From assembly GCF_002154605.1 (NCBI RefSeq), contig NZ_MUNE01000118.1, forward strand, positions 1 to 43,332: a DNA stretch of 43,332 nt. Reading direction: 5' to 3'. Position numbers and translations under genes: made by a program. Under the pieces are notes generated by a model, which saw only the letters and a list, made by a program, of their open reading frames with translations, ran no database searches and was not told where the DNA came from. Positions 37,701-43,332 of the stretch are shown here, piece after piece. The DNA comes from Streptomyces milbemycinicus (lineage in GTDB: Bacteria > Actinomycetota > Actinomycetes > Streptomycetales > Streptomycetaceae). Each line of letters starts with the position of its first letter. Position 1 is the first letter of the stretch.

Positions 37701-40700
37701 CTGCCGTTCGCCTGGAGCGGTGTGTCGCTGTGGGCCACCGGCGCTCGCGCGGTCCGGGTCCGGATGTCCCCGCTGGAACACGGCTTCCGGCTGGTGGTGG
37801 CCGATGCGGCGGGCCGGCCGGTGCTCAGCGCCGAATCCGTGGTCGTACGCCCCACCAGCGCAGGGCAGTTGCGCGACGCGGGCGCGCGGCGGGTGGACGG
37901 GCTGTACGAGGTGGCGTGGGTGCCCCTGCCGCCGTCGTCGGACACCGAGGCTGAGACGGAGACGCGGGGCGTAGAGGGGTGGGCGCTGCTGGACGGCGGC
38001 CCGCTTCCGTTCGACCCGTCAAAGGCCGGATCCCTGCCCCGCTACGCCGACATCGACGCCCTGCTGACCGCCGCCGCCCTGCCGTCGACAGTGCTCGTCG
38101 GCGTTTCCGGCGCCGTGGGCGCCGCGGGAGCCGAGGGCGACGAGGATTCGGCCGAGGTCGCGTTGGCCGTGACCACCGGTGTGCTGGCGCCGGCGCGGCG
38201 GTGGCTGGAGACACCGGAGCTGGCCGACGCCCGGCTGGTGCTGGTCACGCGGGGAGCGGTCGCAGCTGCGGAAACCGACGACGGCCCCGACCCGGCGGCG
38301 GCCGCGGTGTGGGGTCTGCTGCGCAGCGCACAGGCGGAGAACCCGGGCCGTTTCCTGCTGTGCGACATCGACGACGGCGCCGGGCCCGACGATGTGCTCG
38401 GCGCCGTCACCCGGGCGGTGGCCCTGGACGAGCCGCAGGTGGCGGTGCGCGATGGCCGTGTGCTGACGCCCCGTCTTGAGTGCGCGGGCGCCGCTGGGTT
38501 GGCTCCGCCGCCGGGTGCGCCTGCCTGGCGGCTGGCGGCCGATGACACCGGCACCATCGACAGCGTGTCGGTCGTGGCCTGCCCCGAGGTGCTGGAGCCG
38601 CTGGCGCCCGGGCAGGTGCGGATCGCGGTGCGGGCCGCGGGCATCAACTTCCGCGATGTGCTGATCGTGCTCGGGATGTATCCGGACGAGGGGGTGTTCC
38701 GGGGCAGCGAGGGCGCGGGCGTGGTGCTGGACGTGGCCGACGATGTGACGTCGGTGGCCGTCGGCGACCGTGTCTTCGGGCTGTTCGAGGGCGCCTTCGG
38801 GCCCGTGGCCGTCGCCGACGCCCGCGCCGTCGTCCCGATCCCGCCGGGCTGGACGGACCAGCAGGCCGCGGCCGTCCCGACGACGTTCCTGACCGCCTGG
38901 TACGGGCTGGTGGACCTGGCCGGCCTCAAGGCGGGCGAGTCGGTCCTCATCCATGCCGCCACGGGCGGTGTGGGCACGGCGGCCGTGCAGATCGCCCGCC
39001 ACCTGGGCGCCGAGGTGTACGCCACCGCCAGCCCTGGCAAACACGCTGTGCTGGAGGCGATGGGTATCGACGAGGCCCACCGCGCCTCCTCCCGCGACCT
39101 GGACTTCGAGGACGCCTTCCGCACCGCCGCCGGCGGCCGCGGCTTCGATGTGGTCCTCAACAGCCTTGCGGGCGAGTACACCGACGCGTCCCTGCGCCTG
39201 TTGACAGGCGGTGGGCGCTTCATCGAGATGGGCAAGACCGACAAGCGCGACGCCGAGCAGATCGCCGACACGTACCCCGGCGTCCGCTACCGCTTCTACG
39301 ATTTGGTCCCGGACGCCGGTCTGAACCGGGTCGCGGAGATGCTGACCACGCTGGCAGGCCACTTCGCCCAGGGTGTCCTGGCGCCGCCGCCGGTCCGGGC
39401 GTGGCCGCTGACCGAGGCCCGGCAGGCGCTGCGGCAGATGAGCCAGGCCAGGCACACCGGCAAATACGTCCTGGACATGCCCCGTACGCTCGGCCCGGAC
39501 GGCACCGTCCTGATCACTGGCGGCACCGGCACCCTCGGCGCCCTCGTCGCCGAGCACCTCGTCACCACCCACCACATCACCCATCTCCACCTTCTCAGCC
39601 GCCGCGGACCCGACGCCCCCGGCGCCGCCGAACTGACGGCCCGGCTCACCGAACTCGGCGCCACCGTCCGCATCACCGCCACCGACACCGCCGACCCGCA
39701 GGCCCTCCGGCAGGCCCTCGACACCGTCGACCGCGACCATCCGCTCACCGGTGTCATCCACGCCGCGGGGGCGCTGGACGACGCGGTGCTGACCGCGCAG
39801 ACACCGGAGCGGCTGGCGTCGGTCTGGGCGGCGAAGGCGACGGCCGCGGCCAATCTCCACCGGGCCACCAAGGACCTCCCGCTGGCCATGTTCGTGATCT
39901 TCTCCTCGGCCGCCGGCACCCTCGGCACACCGGGGCAGGCCAACTACGCCGCCGCCAACGCCTACTGTGACGCACTCGCCGTCCGGCGACGGCAGGCGGG
40001 GCTGCCCGCCACCTCCATCGCCTGGGGGCTGTGGGCGGCCACCAGCGCGATGACCGGGCATCTGGCGGACGCCGACCTGGCCCGGATGAGCCGCACCGGC
40101 TTCACCCCGCTGGCCACCCCGATGGCGCTGGCGCTGTTCGACGCCGCCGGGCGACACGGCGGCGCGACCCCGCTCGCGCTCGACCTCGATCCGCGTACGC
40201 TCGGCGCCCAGCCGTCCGACGCCGTGCCCGCGGTGCTGCGTACCGTCGCCGCCGCGGGAGCGCCGGTCCGGCGTACCGCCGCCGTCGCACAGTCCACCGA
40301 CTGGGCCGGCCGACTGGCCGCGCTCTCGGCCGCCGAGCGCCACCGCGAGCTGGTCAACCTGGTACGTACGCATGCGGCGACGGTGCTCGGCCACAGCGAC
40401 CCCGCGGCGCTCCGCGCGGACACCTCGTTCAAGGAGCTGGGGTTCGACTCGCTGACCGCCGTCGAGCTGCGCAACCGGCTCTCGGCCGCGACCGGTCTGC
40501 GGCTGCCCGCCGCGCTCGTCTTCGACTATCCCGACGCGGAGACCATGGCCCGCTTCCTGGACCAGAAGCTCGCCCCCGCGGACCGGACGGAGGCGGCGGC
40601 GGTCGACCACCTCGCCCCCGTCCTGAACGACTTGGCCCGGCTGGAGTCCACCTTGGGCAGCCATGACGTGGACGGGAAGGCCCGCGAGACGATCGCGGGC

Positions 40701-40832
40701 CGGCTCCACGCCCTGCTGTCCCGGCTGGAGGGGAGCACGGCCAGTGCGGCGGACATCGACGGCGAGGCGCTGGAGTCCGCCTCGGACGACGAGATGTTCG
40801 CGCTCATCGACCAGCAACTGGGCTCGTCCTGA
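28701..40832 (+). CDS. nigAIII: Type I PKS: modules 3 (KS-AT-DH-KR-ACP) and 4 (KS-AT-DH-ER-KR-ACP)
   Basis: A 4043-residue bimodular synthase from GTG 28701 (a G-run about 5 bases upstream), 12 bases after the previous stop. It opens with a docking helix ([17 protein letters not shown]). Module 3: KS Cys207; AT Ser676 with HAFH 776-779 (malonyl); DH His1001; KR about 1495-1760 with TGGTGSLG, an LDD motif (B-type), Ser1631, Tyr1644; ACP Ser1811. It should leave a trans double bond. Module 4: KS Cys2052; AT Ser2502 with YASH 2605-2608 (methylmalonyl); DH His2811; ER about 3265-3580 ([20 protein letters not shown]); KR about 3595-3840 with LDD, Ser3736, Tyr3749; ACP Ser3917; C-terminal docking about 3960-4043. 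It should saturate the newest unit. The gene pairing of modules 3 and 4 and the malonyl/methylmalonyl choices equal MonAIII/NigAIII; the double bond is one that the polyether epoxidase would later oxidise. Confidence 0.93.
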   Translation: MTTETNEERLVDYLKRVAADLHDTRARLREVEDGQREPVAIVAMACRYPGDVASPEALWDLVAARRHAMTAFPDNRGWDLERLFHPDPDHPGTSYAREGGFLHDADLFDPEFFGISPREAAVVDPQQRLLLEVAWEALERAGIAPGSLKGAPVGVYAGTALPGFGTPHIDRAAEGYLVTGNAPSVLSGRVAYTLGLEGPAVTVDTACSSSLVAMHLAAQALRQGECELALAGGVTVMTTPYVFTEFARQRGLAADSRCKAFSEGADGTAFAEGAGLLVLERLSDAQRNGHQVLAVMRGSAINQDGASNGLTAPNGLAQQRVIRQALAGARLSPADVDAVEAHGTGTTLGDPIEAQALLATYGQERPEGRPLWLGAIKPNLGHTQGAAGVAGVIKMVMALRNASLPALLHADRPTSVVDWDGGAVRLLAEPVAWPAGDRRRRAGVSSFGISGTNAHLILEEAPPQPVPEDTADTADTADTPQRPEGTVVPWVVSARGAASLRTQAAALAEHMAAHPGTLVDAIGWSLATTRSPLDHRAVVLGADREELSARLADLAEGRTHPDVTRASAPARLGGSAFLFTGQGSQRPGMGAQLYRAYPAFAAAFDEACAALDPHLGRSLRELVFAPADADGDGDADRASALDATEVTQAALFAVEVALYRLVESFGVVPGYLAGHSVGELVAAHIAGVLSLPDAARLVAARGRLMQALPEGGAMVALEAAEEEVAPLLAGRADQVALAAVNAPTSVVVSGDEEAVEEIARTIRERGHRTRRLRVGHAFHSPRIDPMLEEFRQVAASLTYSQPRIAVVSNVTGALAGAEQLCDPDYWVRHARQPVRFRDGIAALRAEGVTRFLELGPDAVLTAMARDCLTSEAAPEVAAGESAQDAGTSSGPGAPVLATVLRKGRDEPRTLLTALAQLHVDGESVDFSAAFPPATQATDLPTYRFDRRRYWRDAPQAEADVRAAGLEASDHPLLRAALEPADGGLLLTGRLSLRGQPWLADHAIVDAVPLPGTLFVELALQAGERVGCDLIDDLTLEAPLLLPPVGAVDLQVAVGAPGAAGRRAVTVYSRPSGGGSEGSEDPGVADEPGDGPSGAYGPWRRHATATLSATATGAATGVPEPAAPPAQWPPAGAEAIDVAGLYERLAAEGYRYGPAFTGLRTAWRVGEEMFAEVGLAPGQRGDGGAYAIHPALLDAALHPIGALFTGVDQAGGAPGTVRLPFSFGGVRLLARGASRLRVRITPTGPDTVTMRLSDDTGAEVVAVDSLTLRAVSAQRWRSGAVPADRPLYRLGWDAFALPAAATTAPDRWAVPAADDTNATDAATASLPAEHVARHPDLAALSASVAAGAPAPDLVVMACLGAPYDTSDDGDEPPSRVRTATHRVLARLREWLTDDALATSRLVVLTAGAVAADPADAPPDLAGAAVLGLLRAAQAEHPGRIVLVDTDGTSASRDALAAAVAAAVAAGEWQLALRDGRALVPRLVLAHPDPDAAPVLLDPDGTVLVTGGTGSLGRLLARHLVENHGARHLLLVSRSGAAAEGIEAFAAGLAADVRIESCDTADPEALAALLATVPGEHPLTAVVHTAGVLDDGVVTSLTPEQLDAVLAPKVDAAWQLHRLTRGADLASFVLFSSAASVLGSGGQGNYGAANAFLNALAEHIRAAGGPATSLAWGLWGVDEGMTEHLATADRARMARSGTAAMSGEAGLARFDAALATALPVLVPARFDLAVLREQAATGALPPLLRRLVRLPVRTAAAVAASPSWAGRLAGLPETEQDRVIGELIRDRIAAVLAHPEPETLELGRTFAQLGLDSLTALELRNAIHEATGVRLPATAIFDYPTPETLVSHLRTELLGATAATAATTPLSPGAGAPARSGSADDPVVIVGMACHYPGDVHSPDELWRLVADGVDAIGPFPEDRGWDVAGLYDPDPERTGKSYTREGGFLPEAALFDAEFFGISPREALATDPQQRLLLETAWQAFEHARIDPAALRGSRTAVVTGIMYDDYGARFLGRIPEGYEGQIMTGSTPSVASGRVAYTFGLEGPTLTVDTACSSSLVAMHLAAQALRQGECDLALAGGVTVMATPNTFIEFSRQRGLAPDGRCKPFAAAADGTGWSEGAGLLVLERLSDARRNGHRVLAVLRGSAVNQDGASNGLTAPNGPSQQRVIGQALAVAGVDPAGVDVVEAHGTGTTLGDPIEAQALLATYGRNRPAGQPLWLGSIKSNIGHTQAAAGAAGIIKMVMALRHGRLPATLHVDEPSPHVDWASGSVRLLTEATDWPEADRPRRAAVSSFGISGTNAHIILEQAPDQPEPLPEQSASAAAGGIVPFVLSARTAEALRAQAANLAARLPSAEVAEVGWSLATTRSAFEHRAVIVAEDRDALLAGLEKLAADEPDPAVVAGAATTAAAGPVFVFPGQGSQWRGMGVELLDTSPVFAARIAECERALAPYVDWSLTAVLRGADTTTDPHRVDVVQPTLWAVMVSLAALWQHLGIAPAAVIGHSQGEIAAACVAGALTLDDAAKVVALRSQALRALAGHGTMASLTLGADDTAGLLEELGEQADDVTLAAANGPATTVISGAVEQIATVLAAAEARGARTRTIDVDYASHGPHVDRIREDIVSALSGLAPTVSEVAFYSTVTAERLDTVGLDADYWFTNLRRPVRFADTLATLLAHGHRHFIEVSPHPVLIPGMQDGFEAADAAATAVPTLRRDQGGPHQLAQAVARAYTAGLAIDWAPWYPAEPHTTDLPTYPFQRRRYWLGMDGGPGDLRSAGLISVAHAQLGAAVELADGGLVMTGRLPAAGSGGWLDDHVVADTPLVPGTALVEWVLRAADEAGCGGIEELALHVPMTLPASGGLRIQVVAYAPDGDGRREVRVHSRPDAEDGWSPWTCHATGHLSPTAPTAPGAADPAQAGVWPPRDAEQIDVADFYGRAEAIGYGYGPAFRGLTAAWRQGDDLLAEVVLPEAAHEGSDGFALHPALLDAALHPLALDGQGEDGQMRLPFAWSGVSLWATGARAVRVRMSPLEHGFRLVVADAAGRPVLSAESVVVRPTSAGQLRDAGARRVDGLYEVAWVPLPPSSDTEAETETRGVEGWALLDGGPLPFDPSKAGSLPRYADIDALLTAAALPSTVLVGVSGAVGAAGAEGDEDSAEVALAVTTGVLAPARRWLETPELADARLVLVTRGAVAAAETDDGPDPAAAAVWGLLRSAQAENPGRFLLCDIDDGAGPDDVLGAVTRAVALDEPQVAVRDGRVLTPRLECAGAAGLAPPPGAPAWRLAADDTGTIDSVSVVACPEVLEPLAPGQVRIAVRAAGINFRDVLIVLGMYPDEGVFRGSEGAGVVLDVADDVTSVAVGDRVFGLFEGAFGPVAVADARAVVPIPPGWTDQQAAAVPTTFLTAWYGLVDLAGLKAGESVLIHAATGGVGTAAVQIARHLGAEVYATASPGKHAVLEAMGIDEAHRASSRDLDFEDAFRTAAGGRGFDVVLNSLAGEYTDASLRLLTGGGRFIEMGKTDKRDAEQIADTYPGVRYRFYDLVPDAGLNRVAEMLTTLAGHFAQGVLAPPPVRAWPLTEARQALRQMSQARHTGKYVLDMPRTLGPDGTVLITGGTGTLGALVAEHLVTTHHITHLHLLSRRGPDAPGAAELTARLTELGATVRITATDTADPQALRQALDTVDRDHPLTGVIHAAGALDDAVLTAQTPERLASVWAAKATAAANLHRATKDLPLAMFVIFSSAAGTLGTPGQANYAAANAYCDALAVRRRQAGLPATSIAWGLWAATSAMTGHLADADLARMSRTGFTPLATPMALALFDAAGRHGGATPLALDLDPRTLGAQPSDAVPAVLRTVAAAGAPVRRTAAVAQSTDWAGRLAALSAAERHRELVNLVRTHAATVLGHSDPAALRADTSFKELGFDSLTAVELRNRLSAATGLRLPAALVFDYPDAETMARFLDQKLAPADRTEAAAVDHLAPVLNDLARLESTLGSHDVDGKARETIAGRLHALLSRLEGSTASAADIDGEALESASDDEMFALIDQQLGSS
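30109..30136 (+). repeat. 9-bp repeat in the KS-AT linker of module 3
   Basis: GACACCGCG three times followed by GACAC, encoding Asp-Thr-Ala repeats in a linker. Confidence 0.65.
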
Positions 40833-40852
40833 CGAGAAGTGGGGGAGGACCA

Positions 40853-43332
40853 ATGTCGTCCACGGAAGACAAGCTGCGCCAGTACCTCAAGCGGGTCACC
40901 GTCGACCTGGGCGAGGCCCGAGCGCGCCTGCGCAAAGCGGAGCAACGCCAGCACGAGCCCATCGCCATCACCTCCATGGCCTGCCGCTACCCCGGCGGTG
41001 TCACCTCCCCCGAAACCCTGTGGGAGCTGGTCGACAGCCGCACCGACGCCATCGGCCCCTTCCCCACCAACCGCGGCTGGGACCTGACCTCCCTCTACCA
41101 CCCCGACCCCGACCACTCCGGCACCAGTTACGTCCGGGACGGCGGCTTCGTCCACGACGCCGATGAATTCGACGCCTCCTTCTTCAACATCAGCCCGCGC
41201 GAAGCCCTCGCCATGGACCCGCAGCAGCGGCTCCTCCTCGAAACCGCCTGGGAACTCCTCGAACGGGCCCATATCGACCCCACGGCCCTCAAGGGCACCC
41301 CCACCGGCGTGTACACGGGCTGTGGTGTGCCCGGTTTCGGCACACCGCATATCGAGCGGAGCGCCGAGGGCTTCCTGCTGACGGGCAACGCGCTCAGCGT
41401 GGTGTCCGGCCGTATCGCCTTCACCCTCGGTCTGGAGGGCCCGGCGGTCACGCTGGACACGGCGTGCTCGTCCTCGCTGGTGGCGATGCACCTGGCGGTC
41501 CAGGCGCTGCGGCAGGGCGAATGCGACCTGGCGCTGGCCGGCGGGGTGACGGTCATGTCGACCCCGAACGTGATCGTCGAGTTCTCCCGGCAGCGCGGCC
41601 TGTCCCCGGACGGGCGGTGCAAGCCGTTCGCCACGGCGGCCGACGGCACGGGCTTCTCCGAGGGCGCGGGCCTGGTGCTGCTGGAGCGGCTGTCGGACGC
41701 CGAGCGCAACGGGCGCCAGGTGCTCGCCGTCATCCGGGGTACGGCCGTCAACCAGGACGGCGCGAGCAACGGGCTGAGCGCCCCCAACGGACCCTCGCAG
41801 CAGCGGGTGATCCGCCAGGCGCTGGCCAACGCCGGGCTGGCCACGGTCGAAGTGGACGCGGTGGAGGCCCATGGCACGGGCACCACGCTCGGCGACCCGA
41901 TCGAGGCCGAGGCGCTGCTGGCCACCTACGGCCAGGAGCGGCCGGAGGACCGTCCGCTGTGGCTGGGGTCGATCAAGTCCAACATCGGCCATACGCAGGG
42001 CGCCGCCGGGGTCGCGGGCGTCATCAAGATGGTGATGGCCCTGCGCCACGGCTCGCTGCCCGCCACCCTGCACGTCGACGAGCCCACGTCGCATGTGGAC
42101 TGGGACCGGGGCACGGTACGGCTGCTGACCGAGCCGGTCGACTGGCCGACGGCCCCCGACCGGCCGCGCCGGGCGGGTGTCTCGGCGTTCGGCATCTCCG
42201 GCACCAACGCCCACATCATCCTGGAGGAGCCGGGCCTGCCCACGGCGGCGGAGGCTGAGGCTGGGACTGAGGCTGAGGGCACCGCACCGGAGGAGGACAC
42301 CGTAGAGCCGGCCCTCCTGGGCGGCGTGGCGCCCTGGGTGGTCTCGGCCCGTACCCGGGAGGCCCTGGCCGACCAGGCGCGCGGGCTCGTCCGGGCCGTC
42401 GCCGACACCGACACCCCGTACGCCTCGCCCGCCGAGGTGGCCTGGTCGCTGGCCACCACCCGCGCCACGTTCGACCACCGCGCCGTGGTCACCGGCACCG
42501 ACCTCGCCGACCTCACCGCCGCGCTGGAGGCCCTGGCCACCGGCGGTGAACACCCCCACCTCATCCGCGGCACCGCCCTCGACCCGCAGGAGGGCCCGGT
42601 CTTCGTCTTCCCCGGCCAGGGCTCCCAGTGGCCCGGTATGGCCGTCGGGCTGCTGGACTCCTCCCCCGCCTTCGCCACCCGGATCGCCGCCTGCGAACAG
42701 GCCCTGGCCCCGTACGTCGACTGGTCGCTCACCGCCGTCCTGCGCTCCGCCGACACCACCACCGACCCCCACCGCGTGGATGTCATCCAGCCGACCCTCT
42801 GGGCCGTCATGGTGTCCCTGGCGGGTCTGTGGCAGGACTTCGGCATCACCCCGGCCGCCGTCATCGGCCACTCCCAGGGCGAGATCGCCGCCGCTTGTGT
42901 GGCCGGGGCGCTCAGCCTCGACGACGCCGCCAAGGTGGTGGCGCTGCGCAGCCAGGCGCTACGCGCCCTCGCCGGCCACGGGGCCATGGCCTCCCTCACC
43001 CTCGGCGCCGAGGACACCGCCCGCGTCCTGACCAGCCTCGGCCGGCAGGCGGAGGACGTCGCGGTCGCCGCCCACAACGGCCCCCGCTCCACCGTCGTCT
43101 CCGGGCCCCCCGACCAGATCGCCACCGTCCTGGCGGCCGCCGAGGCCGAAGGCGCGCGGACCCGCACCATCGACGTGGACTACGCCTCCCACAGCCCGCA
43201 CGTCGACCGCATCCGCGACACCATCCTCGCGCAACTCGCCGATCTGGCCCCCACCGCGCCCACCATCCCCTTCTACTCCACCGTCACCGCCGAGCCGCTG
43301 ACGACCACCCCGCTCGACGCCGACTACTGGTT
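40853..43332 (+). CDS. nigAIV: Type I PKS: module 5 start (KS-AT..., cut by window end)
   Basis: The first 826 codons of a further synthase, ATG 40853 with GGGGGAGG 6-7 bases upstream, 20 bases after the previous stop. It has a docking coiled coil ([24 protein letters not shown] in outline), KS about 34-460 with Cys205 in DTACSSS, EAHGTGT and NIGHT motifs, and AT from about 580 with Ser674 in GHSQGE and YASH 777-780. YASH is the methylmalonyl signature; ethylmalonyl ATs usually differ here. In the monensin A synthase module 5 uses ethylmalonate, in nigericin methylmalonate, so this residue set favours nigericin. Reductive domains, ACP and probably module 6 lie beyond the edge. Many blocks are almost identical to the module 4 AT. 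Confidence 0.92.
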   Translation, partial: MSSTEDKLRQYLKRVTVDLGEARARLRKAEQRQHEPIAITSMACRYPGGVTSPETLWELVDSRTDAIGPFPTNRGWDLTSLYHPDPDHSGTSYVRDGGFVHDADEFDASFFNISPREALAMDPQQRLLLETAWELLERAHIDPTALKGTPTGVYTGCGVPGFGTPHIERSAEGFLLTGNALSVVSGRIAFTLGLEGPAVTLDTACSSSLVAMHLAVQALRQGECDLALAGGVTVMSTPNVIVEFSRQRGLSPDGRCKPFATAADGTGFSEGAGLVLLERLSDAERNGRQVLAVIRGTAVNQDGASNGLSAPNGPSQQRVIRQALANAGLATVEVDAVEAHGTGTTLGDPIEAEALLATYGQERPEDRPLWLGSIKSNIGHTQGAAGVAGVIKMVMALRHGSLPATLHVDEPTSHVDWDRGTVRLLTEPVDWPTAPDRPRRAGVSAFGISGTNAHIILEEPGLPTAAEAEAGTEAEGTAPEEDTVEPALLGGVAPWVVSARTREALADQARGLVRAVADTDTPYASPAEVAWSLATTRATFDHRAVVTGTDLADLTAALEALATGGEHPHLIRGTALDPQEGPVFVFPGQGSQWPGMAVGLLDSSPAFATRIAACEQALAPYVDWSLTAVLRSADTTTDPHRVDVIQPTLWAVMVSLAGLWQDFGITPAAVIGHSQGEIAAACVAGALSLDDAAKVVALRSQALRALAGHGAMASLTLGAEDTARVLTSLGRQAEDVAVAAHNGPRSTVVSGPPDQIATVLAAAEAEGARTRTIDVDYASHSPHVDRIRDTILAQLADLAPTAPTIPFYSTVTAEPLTTTPLDADYW

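Overview
The window is high-GC actinomycete DNA, almost certainly from a Streptomyces. Grounds are the very strong GC bias at third codon positions, GTG starts, BTAD/SARP regulators, a DUF5988-type small protein and giant modular polyketide synthase (PKS) genes. No RNA gene, insertion sequence or CRISPR array was found.

Layout. (1) 1-2831: a leftward Nramp metal transporter gene cut by the window edge, a small membrane-protein ORF overlapping its start, and, rightward, a BTAD-type regulator with a small downstream gene. (2) 2926-6919: a catabolic-looking locus. It has a GntR/FCD repressor, a leftward operon (MHS-family importer, carbon-nitrogen hydrolase, cupin) and a divergent DUF2848 gene. 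A direct-repeat operator, GTATAC-N5-GTAT(A/G)C, lies both before the repressor gene and in the importer/DUF2848 divergent promoter, so the locus is probably one self-contained regulon. (3) 7406-10356: a LuxR-type response regulator facing a sensor kinase and a second, pseudokinase-like membrane sensor. (4) 10652-12574: a DUF5988 small protein and two tandem leftward SARP activators. (5) 13264 to the right edge: four rightward type I PKS genes, the last cut by the window.

The PKS genes read as loading module KSQ-AT(malonyl)-ACP; module 1 AT(methylmalonyl) with a DH and a dead KR; module 2 AT(methylmalonyl)-DH-ER-KR; module 3 AT(malonyl)-DH-KR; module 4 AT(methylmalonyl)-DH-ER-KR; module 5 KS-AT(methylmalonyl) and onward. 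The predicted chain after module 4 is CH3-CO-CH(CH3)-CH2-CH(CH3)-CH=CH-CH2-CH(CH3)-CO-S-ACP. This is the methyl-ketone end of the linear polyene precursors of monensin and nigericin, and the division of modules among proteins (loading+1 / 2 / 3+4 / 5...) is also the one known for those clusters. AT5 carries the methylmalonyl signature YASH, which favours nigericin or a close relative over monensin A, where this unit is ethylmalonate. I therefore call this the left end of a nigericin-type polyether ionophore cluster. The epoxidase, epoxide hydrolases, release enzyme and remaining modules must lie to the right.

The two SARPs, divergent from the PKS operon across a 689-bp intergenic region, are the likely pathway activators. 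A motif shared between the sensor-kinase upstream region and the SARP/PKS intergenic region (GTGTGAGGGTC-N4-GACC) hints that the two-component system may feed into the cluster.
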